A stretch of 16,219 nt of DNA from Rhodocyclales bacterium (GCA_021286885.1 JAJTBM010000025.1:1-16219), one strand, 5' to 3'. Numbered from the stretch's first letter, positions 1-8,284 are shown. The notes: a model not told the origin generated them from the letters alone. Numbers and translations: made by a program.

Positions 1-699
1 GAAATGCCCCATGCTCGCATCATGGGTGGAAAAGCCGCCGGTGGAGATGGTGGCAAAGCTGTGGCAGATGGCGTCGAAGGCCGACATCCCGCCCCACCAG
101 TAAGCCAGGGCGCAGAGCAGGGTCAGCCCCACATAGATGTACCAGAGGGATTTGGCGGTGTCGGCGATGCGCGGCGTCAGCTTGGCATCCTTGATGGGCC
201 CGGGGGTCTCGGCCCGGTACAACTGCATGCCGCCGATCCCCAGGGCCGGCAGGATGGCCACCACCAGCACCACGATGCCCATCCCGCCCAGCCAGTTGAG
301 CTGCTGCCGGTAATAGCGGATGGACAGGGGCAGTTCGTCTATCCCGCTCAGCACCGTGGCGCCCGTGGTGGTCAGCCCCGACATGCTCTCGAACATGGCA
401 TCGGTGAAGTCCATGTGGGGCGAGGTGGCCAGCATCAGGGGCAGCGCCCCGGCCAGGGCCACCAGCACCCAGAAGGCCGTGGCGATCACGAAGCCATCCC
501 GGGTGCGCAGATTGCCCCGGTACTGGCGCACGGGCAGCCACAGCATGGCACCCAGCCCCAGGATCAGCACGAAGGCGAACAGGAAAGGCTGCTGCTCCCC
601 ATCCCCGGCCCAGAGCGCCAGCAGCCAGGGCGGCAACAGGGTGAAGCTGAAAACCACGAGAAACAGTCCCAGGACACGCAGCACGTGTCGATATTGCAT
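1..699 (-). CDS. trkH: TrkH-type potassium uptake protein, N-terminal half (partial, runs off left edge)
   Basis: Membrane subunit of the Trk potassium uptake system, which pairs with cytoplasmic TrkA. The reverse strand is open without a stop from an ATG at 699 to the edge, giving 233 residues of a protein usually near 480. The product starts MQYRHVLRVLGLF and is mostly hydrophobic. It carries two recognisable selectivity-filter loops of the Trk/Ktr/HKT superfamily: SMSGLTTTGATVL, then FATISTGGFSTHD near the edge. Between them are NWLGGMGIVVL and an ETPGPIKDAKLTPRIADTAK stretch typical of TrkH. The start is supported by a GGAGG Shine-Dalgarno about 5 bases upstream. TrkG is a close alternative, but the name TrkH is the usual one. 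No trkA is visible in the window. Confidence 0.9.
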   Translation of the reverse strand, partial: MQYRHVLRVLGLFLVVFSFTLLPPWLLALWAGDGEQQPFLFAFVLILGLGAMLWLPVRQYRGNLRTRDGFVIATAFWVLVALAGALPLMLATSPHMDFTDAMFESMSGLTTTGATVLSGIDELPLSIRYYRQQLNWLGGMGIVVLVVAILPALGIGGMQLYRAETPGPIKDAKLTPRIADTAKSLWYIYVGLTLLCALAYWWGGMSAFDAICHSFATISTGGFSTHDASMGHF

Positions 700-810
700 G
701 CGCCCTCCGGCAGTCGATGAAAACGGTCCGGCCTTGCCGGGGACCGCCATCCTGGGAGAAGCAGGCTAAAGATCGTGCTAAGAATCCGGGAGCTGCCGTT
801 AAGAAAGCAT

Positions 811-843
811 AAAAAAGGCGGAATCCCTTTTCAGGATTCCGCC
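811..843 (-). terminator. Rho-independent terminator of the YccA/BI-1 gene
   Basis: A perfect 10-bp inverted repeat (817-826 with 834-843, GGCGGAATCC on the minus strand) has a 7-base loop and is followed on the minus strand by six Ts (811-816). It lies 24 bases after the stop of the 867-1562 gene and separates it from trkH. trkH therefore needs its own promoter between about 700 and 810, which I could not pick out clearly. Confidence 0.93.
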
Positions 844-866
844 CCTTGCCCGGCCATGGACGAGGA

Positions 867-1562
867 TCAGTCGTCGCCGCCGAATACCCCCAGCAGGTGC
901 AGCAGGCTGGTAAACAGGTTGTAGATGCTCACGTACAGGGAGACGGTGGCCATCACGTAGTTGGTCTCGCCCCCCTGGAGGATGGCGTTGGTCTCGTAGA
1001 GGATCAGGCCGGACATGAGCAGGACGAAGGCAGCCGACACCACCAGGGAGAGCACGGGCATCTGGAAGAACACCGCCGCCAGACCTGCCAGGAAGGCCAC
1101 GATGATGCCCACCATGAGGAAATTGCCCAGGAAGCTGAAGTCCCGCTTGGAAGTCAGGGCAATGGCCGACATGCTGAAGAAGATCACTGCGGTACCGGCC
1201 ATGGCCATGGTCACGATGTCGCCGCCGTTGGGCAACGCCAGGTAACGGCCAATGATGGGTCCCAGGGTGTAGCCCATGAAACCGGTCAGGGCGAACACCA
1301 GCCCCACCCCCAGGGCGCTGTCACGGAACTTGGTGACGGCGAAGAGCAGGCCGAAATAGCCCACCAGGGTCAGGATCAGGCCCGGATGGGGCAGGCCCAG
1401 GGCAGCGCTGACGCCAGCCACCACGCCGCTGAAGGCCAGGGTCATGGCCAGCAGCATGTAAGTATTGCGCAGCACCTTGCGGGATTCGGCAGAGGCCTGC
1501 ATACCCACATTACCTTGGGTCAGGACCTGGCCGGACATGTAGGAACGATCATTCAGGCTCAT
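867..1562 (-). CDS. Bax inhibitor-1/YccA family membrane protein
   Basis: A 231-residue integral membrane protein of the BI-1/YccA (UPF0005) family. E. coli YccA is a substrate and modulator of the FtsH protease; other members have been linked to ion leak. About seven hydrophobic segments can be seen, at roughly residues 34-56, 60-78, 84-104, 113-135, 143-165, 168-188 and 204-226. The family-typical segment GLILYETNAILQGG lies between helices 6 and 7, and the end is acidic (GGDD). The length fits the family. The start at 1562 has a very strong Shine-Dalgarno (AAAGGAGG) about 6 bases upstream. The gene is monocistronic: a terminator follows, and a divergent LysR regulator starts 77 bp upstream. 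The family call is firm; the physiological role here is not known. Confidence 0.93.
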   Translation of the reverse strand: MSLNDRSYMSGQVLTQGNVGMQASAESRKVLRNTYMLLAMTLAFSGVVAGVSAALGLPHPGLILTLVGYFGLLFAVTKFRDSALGVGLVFALTGFMGYTLGPIIGRYLALPNGGDIVTMAMAGTAVIFFSMSAIALTSKRDFSFLGNFLMVGIIVAFLAGLAAVFFQMPVLSLVVSAAFVLLMSGLILYETNAILQGGETNYVMATVSLYVSIYNLFTSLLHLLGVFGGDD

Positions 1563-1589
1563 GGGGAACCTCCTTTAGTTATAGACGCG

Positions 1590-1604
1590 GGCAGTGTAAC
1601 TGCC
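1590..1604. promoter_or_regulatory. Inverted repeat in the divergent BI-1/nhaR intergenic region (candidate operator)
   Basis: A perfect 6-bp inverted repeat, GGCAGT-GTA-ACTGCC, lies in the 77-bp gap between two divergent starts. LysR regulators normally bind dyad sequences between themselves and a divergent target, so this is a plausible operator. Function is inferred from position only. Confidence 0.35.
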
Positions 1605-1639
1605 TTTGCACAATCACAAAAACCATAGAGAATAGGATC

Positions 1640-2572
1640 ATGAATTCGAAAAAAGCGAACATCGAAGAGAGCCGTCTCAACTATCGCCACCTCTATTACT
1701 ACTGGATGGTGGCCAAGGCCGGCAGCCTGGCCCGGGCCGCGGAGCAGCTGGGACTCACGCCCCAGACCATCAGCGCCCAGCTGAGCCAGCTGGAGCAATC
1801 CATCGGCACCACGCTGTTTGACCTCCAGGGGCGCAAATTGATTCCCACGGAAGCCGGACGGACCGCCCTGCGCTACGCCGACGAAATCTTCCTGCTCGGT
1901 GAACAGCTGTGGGACTCCCTCAAGAGCGCCGGCAACGAACCCGTGCTGCGCCTCACGGTGGGTATCACCGATGTGGTTCCCAAACTGGTGGCCCATCACC
2001 TGCTGGAACCGGTGCTGCATCTGCCGGAACGGGTGCGGCTGATCTGCCACGAGGGCAAGTTCGAAACCCTGCTGGCCGATCTGGCGATCCACAAACTGGA
2101 CGTGATCCTCGCCGACCGCCCGGTGGGTCCGGGCATGAGCCTGCGCCTGTTCAGCCATCCCCTGGGTGAGACCGATCTGAGCTTCTATGCCACCGCAGCC
2201 CTGGCCGAACGCTACCGGGAAGGCTTCCCCCAGAGCCTGGACGGGGCGCCTTTCCTGCTGCCCGCCCGCAACGCGGCGGTGCGGGCCAGCCTGGACCAGT
2301 GGTTCGAAACCCATGGCATCCGCCCCCAGGTCCTGGCCGAATTCGAGGATACCGCCCTTCTGGACACCTTCGGGGCCACTGGCCTGGGCGTGTTCCCGGC
2401 CCAGACCCCGCTCACCCAGGACCTGGCCCGACGCTACGACGCCGTGTGCCTGGGCCCCATCGATGCGGTGCGGGACCAGTTCTTTGCCATCTCCGCCGAC
2501 CGGCGCATCCGCCACCCGGGCATCGAGGCCATCCGCATGGCCGGCCAGCAGCGGCTGTTCCAGCCCGTTTGA
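1640..2572 (+). CDS. nhaR: NhaR-like LysR-family transcriptional regulator
   Basis: A 310-residue LysR-type regulator whose N-terminus (LNYRHLYYYWMVAKAGSLAR) resembles NhaR, the sodium-responsive activator of the nhaA Na+/H+ antiporter in E. coli. The winged helix-turn-helix covers about residues 15-75 (AAEQLGLTPQTISAQLSQLE being the helix-turn-helix core), followed by a periplasmic-binding-protein-like effector domain to the C-terminus. The ATG at 1640 leaves about 13 residues before the conserved region. A weak purine-rich AGAGAATAGGA precedes it. It is divergent from the BI-1 gene and no nhaA is visible here, so the target is unclear; autoregulation or control of the BI-1 gene is inference. 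The uup gene converges on its 3' end, leaving a 16-base gap. Confidence 0.88.
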   Translation: MNSKKANIEESRLNYRHLYYYWMVAKAGSLARAAEQLGLTPQTISAQLSQLEQSIGTTLFDLQGRKLIPTEAGRTALRYADEIFLLGEQLWDSLKSAGNEPVLRLTVGITDVVPKLVAHHLLEPVLHLPERVRLICHEGKFETLLADLAIHKLDVILADRPVGPGMSLRLFSHPLGETDLSFYATAALAERYREGFPQSLDGAPFLLPARNAAVRASLDQWFETHGIRPQVLAEFEDTALLDTFGATGLGVFPAQTPLTQDLARRYDAVCLGPIDAVRDQFFAISADRRIRHPGIEAIRMAGQQRLFQPV

Positions 2573-2588
2573 AGGCCTCCCGGGAAAA

Positions 2589-4514
<1,926 letters not shown>

Positions 4515-4552
4515 GGTGATTCCGCAGCAGAAGAAGAGGTTGAAGGAGCAGG

Positions 4553-4558
4553 ATTCTA
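4553..4558 (-). promoter_or_regulatory. Possible -10 element for uup
   Basis: The minus strand reads TAGAAT here, 39 bases before the uup ATG. No good -35 hexamer sits at the standard spacing, so this is only a weak candidate. The leader it would give is pyrimidine-rich. Confidence 0.3.
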
Positions 4559-4591
4559 ATCCCGCCAGCCCCCAGGGAAGGCAAAAGCGAT

Positions 4592-4620
4592 TTGGCGCGG
4601 ACGCAGCGCGCGGCTAGAAT
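4592..4620 (+). promoter_or_regulatory. Sigma70-type promoter of tRNA-Arg
   Basis: A TTGGCG -35 (4592-4597) and TAGAAT -10 (4615-4620) are separated by 17 bp and lie just 10 bases before the mature tRNA 5' end. The following ACGCGCC is a GC-rich discriminator of the kind found at stringently controlled stable-RNA promoters. Confidence 0.7.
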
Positions 4621-4630
4621 ACGCGCCTCT

Positions 4631-4705
4631 CTCCTCGTAGTTCAATGGATAGAACAAGCGCCTCCTAAGCGCTAGATACAGGTTCGATTCCTGTCGAGGG
4701 GACCA
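4631..4705 (+). tRNA. tRNA-Arg (anticodon CCU)
   Basis: A full cloverleaf folds by eye. Acceptor stem CTCCTCG (4631-4637) pairs with CGAGGGG (4695-4701) with one G-U pair. The D stem is GTTC/GAAC, the anticodon stem AGCGC/GCGCT encloses loop CTCCTAA with anticodon CCT, and the T stem ACAGG/CCTGT has loop TTCGATT. The discriminator is A, and CCA is encoded (4703-4705). It reads AGG arginine codons, which are rare in GC-rich genomes. No terminator follows; the next ORF begins two bases later. Confidence 0.97.
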
Positions 4706-4706
4706 A

Positions 4707-5105
4707 ATGAGGGGTTTGTGCGTGCGCCGTTCGTCCTTCCCTGCAGTGTTTTCCCGGGCTCTGGGGCTGGCCTTGCTGGCGTGGTTCCTGCAGCAGCTGG
4801 CGGTTCCGGTGGCCGCCGGACACCAGGCAGCCTGGCTGGTGTCCGGAGTCGCCCCCATCTGCACGCCCCAGGGCATCGTCTGGTCGGGCCAGGCCCCGGA
4901 TGACGGCAAGCCGCTTCCTCAGTTCCATTGCCCCCTGTGTGGCATGGCCCAGCAGGCCTCAGCGCCTCCCGCTCCGGGAGCGGCCCCAGCTGCCCCCGTG
5001 GCTGCCGGACATGACTGGCAGAGCGCCGGCGATACAGCTCCCGTCCACGATTTCCGCTATCCGGCGGCCCGCCCCCGGGCGCCACCCCGCTTGTTCCACG
5101 CTTGA
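4707..5105 (+). CDS. DUF2946-like small protein with CPLC motif
   Basis: A 132-residue protein with a basic N-terminus, one hydrophobic segment (about 16-37, signal peptide or anchor), a CPLC motif (75-78) and a low-complexity Ala/Pro region ending RPRAPP near the C-terminus. These features resemble DUF2946 proteins, which often sit next to PCuAC and copper genes in betaproteobacteria. The cysteine pair suggests metal or redox handling, but the function is not established. The ATG at 4707 is only two bases after the tRNA CCA. Its best Shine-Dalgarno, GAGG at 4697-4700, lies inside the tRNA acceptor stem. A downstream GTG start (4718, in a different frame) is excluded. The operon appears to continue with the PCuAC gene 65 bases on. 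The family call is moderately sure and the exact start less so. Confidence 0.65.
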   Translation: MRGLCVRRSSFPAVFSRALGLALLAWFLQQLAVPVAAGHQAAWLVSGVAPICTPQGIVWSGQAPDDGKPLPQFHCPLCGMAQQASAPPAPGAAPAAPVAAGHDWQSAGDTAPVHDFRYPAARPRAPPRLFHA

Positions 5106-5170
5106 CAGGTAGAGGCCCGGCAGCCGGCCCATACCTCCTTTCCCCCATCTCATTCGTGGAGACTCGTATC

Positions 5171-5644
5171 ATGCAAATCCGTATTCTTTCCCTGGCCTGC
5201 GCCGCCCTCCTCCCCCTGCTTGCCCACGCCCAGGTCACCGTCACCGACCCCTGGGTGCGCGCCACCACTTCCCAGCAGAAAGCCACCGGGGCTTTCATGA
5301 AGCTCTCCCCGGCCACGCCCATGACCCTGGTGAGCGCCAGCTCGCCGGTGGCCGGGGTGGTGGAAGTCCATGAAATGGTCACCCAGGACGGGGTGATGAA
5401 AATGCGGGCCATGCCCGGATTGCCCCTGGCCCCCAGCAAGGTGACGGAACTGAAACCCGGCGGCTATCACATCATGTTGATGGACCTGAAGAAGCCCGTC
5501 TCGGTGGGCGAGAAAGTTGCCATCACCCTGGTGCTGGAAAACGAAAGCAAGCAACGTCAGGAACAGGTGGTGCAGGCTGAGGTGCGCCCCCTGAATGCGG
5601 TGGCTGCGCCGGCGGCGCCCAATGCCCACCAGCACCATCACTGA
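5171..5644 (+). CDS. Periplasmic copper chaperone PCuAC
   Basis: A 157-residue exported protein of the PCuAC (DUF461) family, which binds Cu(I) and helps load the CuA site of cytochrome c oxidase together with SCO proteins. The signal peptide is MQIRILSLACAALLPLLAHA, with likely cleavage after residue 20. The diagnostic copper motif is exact: His67, then 10 residues, Met78, then 21 residues, His100, x, Met102. The C-terminus is His-rich (HQHHH), which may add metal binding. The frame is open further upstream to a TTG at 5102, but the ATG at 5171 is chosen because it gives a clean signal peptide and has GGAG 9 bases upstream. The downstream SCO gene starts 10 bases after the stop. Confidence 0.95.
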   Translation: MQIRILSLACAALLPLLAHAQVTVTDPWVRATTSQQKATGAFMKLSPATPMTLVSASSPVAGVVEVHEMVTQDGVMKMRAMPGLPLAPSKVTELKPGGYHIMLMDLKKPVSVGEKVAITLVLENESKQRQEQVVQAEVRPLNAVAAPAAPNAHQHHH

Positions 5645-5654
5645 GGTACCCGCC

Positions 5655-6260
5655 ATGGCCGGATTCAAACCCGGCCTGGCGGTCCTGTTGCTGGCGGCCA
5701 CGGTTCTGGCTGCCTGCGACAGGCCTCAGGCCACGCCCCGCTTTCACGCCACCGAAGTGAACAACCCCCAGTTCGCCCGGGATTTCCGCCTCAAGGACCC
5801 GGAGGGCCGGGAGCGTAGCCTGGCCGATTGGCGCGGCCAGGTGGTGCTGATCTTCTTCGGCTACACCCAGTGCCCGGACGTCTGTCCCACGGCCCTGTCC
5901 CGGGCAGCCCGGGTCATGGAGCTGCTGGGCTCCGATGCGGCCAGGGTGCAGGTGTTGTTCGTCACCGTGGACCCTGAACGTGACACCCCGGAGCTGCTGC
6001 GGGAATACGTGCCGGCCTTCCACCCCAGTTTTCTTGGACTGCGGACCAGCCCTGAGGACACCCCTGCCGTAGCCAAGGAGTTCCGGGTGTTCTACAAGAT
6101 CAATCCGGGCAGCACGCCGAGCACCTACACCATAGACCACAGTGTCACCACCTACGCCTACGACCCGGAAGGCCGGCTGCGCCTGGCCATTGGCCACGAT
6201 GCCACCCCCGAGTCCATGGCCGAGGATATCCGGGCCCTGCTGCAGAAGCGGGCCCCCTGA
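5655..6260 (+). CDS. SCO1/SenC family copper-binding lipoprotein
   Basis: A 201-residue thioredoxin-fold protein of the SCO1/SenC/PrrC family, involved in CuA assembly of cytochrome oxidase or in redox signalling. The N-terminus is a lipoprotein signal with lipobox LAAC (Cys21), so it should be anchored to a membrane and face the periplasm. The copper ligands are all present: CPDVC (Cys73, Cys77) and His162 in TIDHS. VTVDPERDTP is also family-typical. The upstream in-frame ATG at 5595 would add 20 residues inside the PCuAC gene. The start at 5655 is preferred because it gives the lipobox signal and has GAGG 8 bases upstream. It sits directly behind PCuAC, its usual partner. Confidence 0.95.
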   Translation: MAGFKPGLAVLLLAATVLAACDRPQATPRFHATEVNNPQFARDFRLKDPEGRERSLADWRGQVVLIFFGYTQCPDVCPTALSRAARVMELLGSDAARVQVLFVTVDPERDTPELLREYVPAFHPSFLGLRTSPEDTPAVAKEFRVFYKINPGSTPSTYTIDHSVTTYAYDPEGRLRLAIGHDATPESMAEDIRALLQKRAP

Positions 6261-6279
6261 CTTACTACGAGGAAGCACC

Positions 6280-6618
6280 ATGGCCCGGCAAAGCTACAGC
6301 AACGAGGACGTCACCCGCATCCTGGAGCAGGTACTGCTGCATCAGTGTGCCTGCCCCAGCCAGCTCTGCCGCATGGTGCTGGGCTTGAGGGAGTTGCTGC
6401 AGTATGAACGGGATTGCCTGGATCACACCTCGAGGGATGTCCAGGTGCACCAGACCATAGCGCAGGCAGCGGGTCAGTGCCTGGAAATCATGGAGGCCTG
6501 TCTGGCCCGGGTGCTGGAACTGGAAGGCTGGGACCCGCTCACCCTGCAGATGCCTGCAGCCCTGCAGGAACATCAGCTGCGCCTGGTGAGCGACGATGAC
6601 AGCTGGGGAGTACGCTGA
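6280..6618 (+). CDS. Conserved-looking hypothetical protein with an N-terminal Cys cluster
   Basis: A 112-residue soluble protein I cannot assign to a family. It has no signal peptide or membrane segment. An early HQCACPSQLC segment (21-30) holds three cysteines as CxC-x5-C, with more cysteines at 46, 67 and 74, and the protein looks mainly helical. The ATG at 6280 has a GAGGA Shine-Dalgarno (6269-6273) 6 bases upstream. It begins 19 bases after the SCO gene, and its TGA is immediately followed by the GTG start of the next gene, so the two are translationally coupled. The cysteines and the copper-gene neighbours suggest metal or redox handling, but that is inference. Confidence 0.75.
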   Translation: MARQSYSNEDVTRILEQVLLHQCACPSQLCRMVLGLRELLQYERDCLDHTSRDVQVHQTIAQAAGQCLEIMEACLARVLELEGWDPLTLQMPAALQEHQLRLVSDDDSWGVR

Positions 6619-7380
6619 GTGCCTGAACACGATATCGACATCAGCGAAGCCGATGGCGTGCGCTACCTGCATTTTGGCTCTGACTGGATTCAGGGCGCCA
6701 TGCGGATTGCCCGCCCCTGGTCCCTGGAGCTGGAGTACACCCGGGAAATGCTGGCCGGCCTCCTGCTCCGCCCCCACGAAGACTGGCCCGGCACCTGCCT
6801 GATCGTGGGCCTGGGGGCCGCTTCCCAGGCCAAGTTCATGCACCGGCATTTTCCCGAAACCCGGGTCACGGTGCTGGAGATCAATCCCGGGGTGGTCGCG
6901 GCAGCCCGCCAGTTCTTCAAGCTGCCGACCAGCGCCCCCCGGATGGAAATTCTCATCACCGATGCCGCCCAGTGGATACAGACCGCTCCTGCCGCCCACT
7001 TTGACCTGATCCTGCTGGATGGCTTTGGCGCCAACGGCCGTCCCGGCCCCCTGGACAGCGAGGCTTTCTACCTGGCCTGCCGCCAGGCCCTGGGCCCCCG
7101 GGGCCTGCTGGCCGTCAACCTGCTCAGCCGCAGCCGGGGCTTCCAGGCCGCCGCCCGACGCCTCGCCAAAGCTTTCGCAGGCCGCAGCATGGTCTTTCCC
7201 TCCTGCGACAGCGGCAACGCCATCGCCTTTGCCGCCAGCGGTGAAGCCGTGGAGACCCGGCTGGAAACGATGCGGACGCGGGCCCTGGAAATCAAGGAGC
7301 GCACCGGCCTGGATCTGCGCCCCTGCATCAGCCGCCTGCAACTGTCCCACAGCCTGCCGGACGGCCATTTAAAGCTTTGA
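6619..7380 (+). CDS. SpeE-like (spermidine synthase fold) SAM-binding protein
   Basis: A 253-residue protein with the Rossmann-like fold of polyamine aminopropyltransferases and class I SAM methyltransferases. Visible motifs are the nucleotide loop LIVGLGAAS (61-69), acidic Glu87 in VTVLEINP for the SAM ribose, Asp115 in ITDAAQW, and FDLILLDGF (128-136). The typical GGGDG loop of active spermidine synthases is replaced by GLGAAS, so true polyamine synthesis is doubtful; a methyltransferase or divergent paralogue is possible. It starts with GTG at 6619, directly after the previous stop, with GGGGAG 8 bases upstream. It is the last gene of the tRNA/copper gene set. Confidence 0.8.
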   Translation: MPEHDIDISEADGVRYLHFGSDWIQGAMRIARPWSLELEYTREMLAGLLLRPHEDWPGTCLIVGLGAASQAKFMHRHFPETRVTVLEINPGVVAAARQFFKLPTSAPRMEILITDAAQWIQTAPAAHFDLILLDGFGANGRPGPLDSEAFYLACRQALGPRGLLAVNLLSRSRGFQAAARRLAKAFAGRSMVFPSCDSGNAIAFAASGEAVETRLETMRTRALEIKERTGLDLRPCISRLQLSHSLPDGHLKL

Positions 7381-7411
7381 TCCGGGCATTCCCCGGCCAC
7401 CCGCCGCGCCC

Positions 7412-7440
7412 TTGGTTTTTACCCGAGATTGAGCTACAAA
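7412..7440 (+). promoter_or_regulatory. Weak candidate promoter for the 90-aa gene
   Basis: TTGGTT (7412-7417) and TACAAA (7435-7440) are 17 bp apart in the 178-bp gap before the next gene. The match to sigma70 is only moderate. It would give a leader of about 110 bases containing the hairpin at 7505-7542. Confidence 0.3.
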
Positions 7441-7504
7441 TCAGGCATTCCTCCACCCATAACAACCACAAGGCGGAAGACACGATCAGAACATCGATAC
7501 GCGT

Positions 7505-7542
7505 GGCGCAAGCTACGGGTCTTGTCTACTGCGTAGCTGGCC
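7505..7542 (+). promoter_or_regulatory. Leader hairpin immediately upstream of the Shine-Dalgarno
   Basis: A perfect 7-bp inverted repeat, AGCTACG (7511-7517) with CGTAGCT (7532-7538), encloses a 14-base loop. It can extend with GGC/GCC across small internal loops. No T-run follows, so it is not a terminator. It ends just before AAAAGGAGG (7544-7552), where it could affect translation of the downstream gene; that role is inference. Confidence 0.4.
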
Positions 7543-7558
7543 AGAAAAGGAGGAGCAC

Positions 7559-7831
7559 ATGCTGTCACTCAAAGACTGTCTCGATTTTTGCGACCTCGAT
7601 TGCAGCGAAATCGAAGCCATCGCCGAACACGAACACATCCCTGTCATTGTTGCTGCCGAACTGAGCAACGAACTACTCAAGACTCCGGAAGGAGTCTGCA
7701 GCCTGCACACCATGGTGCTGGACAACCTCAACCATGCCCTGGCCCACGGCGACGTGGAAAAAGCCGCCCGGTGCCACATGGCCTACCAGCACCTCAAGGC
7801 AACGCACCCCCTGCCCCAACACGTTCGCTGA
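7559..7831 (+). CDS. Small conserved-looking hypothetical protein (90 aa)
   Basis: A 90-residue soluble acidic protein beginning MLSLKDCLDFCDLDCSEIEAI. It resembles, from memory, small unnamed proteins of betaproteobacteria with an N-terminal LSLxDCLDFCDL and an AEHEHIP segment (here 22-28), but I know no function. Cysteines at 7, 11 and 15 are evenly spaced on a predicted helix, and His residues follow at 24 and 26, a possible metal-binding arrangement (inference). The start has an excellent AAGGAGGA Shine-Dalgarno 5 bases upstream. The gene stands alone: a 178-bp gap precedes it and a terminator follows 30 bases after its stop. Confidence 0.82.
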   Translation: MLSLKDCLDFCDLDCSEIEAIAEHEHIPVIVAAELSNELLKTPEGVCSLHTMVLDNLNHALAHGDVEKAARCHMAYQHLKATHPLPQHVR

Positions 7832-7861
7832 CACCAGCGATCAGCGCTTCCCGCTTCCACG

Positions 7862-7884
7862 ACCCGGATCACTCCGGGTTTTTT
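7862..7884 (+). terminator. Rho-independent terminator of the 90-aa gene
   Basis: A 7-bp stem, ACCCGGA (7862-7868) with TCCGGGT (7873-7879), has a TCAC loop and runs into six Ts (7879-7884). It overlaps the last codons of the convergent chelatase gene, whose stop is at 7869. The minus strand has no T-run on the other side, so it serves only the plus strand. Confidence 0.9.
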
Positions 7885-8273
7885 GTTGCGTTCATGGCTG
7901 TCTGAAGGTAATCGGTCGCCTGAGCGGCCATGGCTGCGATGATCCGTTCAGTGGTGCCGATGGCCGGAGCCAGTTCCAGATCCAGCCCGGGATGGGCTGC
8001 CTGGAGCGCGGCCAGCATCTCCGGCAGTTCCCGCTTCAAATGCCCTCCCTGAGCAATGAACATGGGCAGGATCGTGATGCGGGATATTCCGGCTGCAGCC
8101 AACTCGGCCACCCGGGCGGCCAGATCGGGGCTCATGAATTCCAGAAAGGCGAGCTCCACCCGGGAGTCCGGGTGCGCAGCCGCCACCCGCTCCCGTACCG
8201 CCCGCAGCGGCTGGACCCACTCCGGGTCTCTGGCCCCATGGCCAAACAGGATCAGGGCCGAGACTGCGGACAT
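7869..8273 (-). CDS. cbiX: CbiX/SirB-type sirohydrochlorin chelatase (small form)
   Basis: A 134-residue cytoplasmic protein of the small CbiX/SirB family, which inserts cobalt or iron (nickel in CfbA) into sirohydrochlorin for cobalamin, sirohaem or F430 synthesis. It starts SALILFGHGARDP, with catalytic-type His12, and has the second metal-binding His78 in GGHLKRELPEM. Glu42-45 region LAFLEFMSP is also typical. The length matches single-domain CbiX-S. The ATG at 8273 has GAGGAG 5 bases upstream, overlapping the stop of ybiB, so it is translated from the same message. Whether the metal is Fe or Co cannot be read from the sequence. Confidence 0.92.
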   Translation of the reverse strand: MSAVSALILFGHGARDPEWVQPLRAVRERVAAAHPDSRVELAFLEFMSPDLAARVAELAAAGISRITILPMFIAQGGHLKRELPEMLAALQAAHPGLDLELAPAIGTTERIIAAMAAQATDYLQTAMNATKNPE

Positions 8274-8284
8274 GGGAACTCCTC

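Noticed and set aside
4..720. Plus-strand 238-codon and minus-strand 173-codon open frames at the left edge
   Set aside because: The real reading frame is the partial trkH on the minus strand, shown by its filter loops. The others are Gly/His/Arg-rich shadow translations.
6265..7368. Minus-strand 367-codon open frame
   Set aside because: It is antisense to the SpeE-like and hypothetical genes, both of which have good Shine-Dalgarno sites and tight spacing. The antisense product is Gly/Gln/His-rich and unlike any family I know.
7382..7396. CCGGG/CCCGG repeat just after the SpeE-like gene as a terminator
   Set aside because: The stem is only five bp and the next T-run (7416-7420) is about 20 bases away, too far for a rho-independent terminator.
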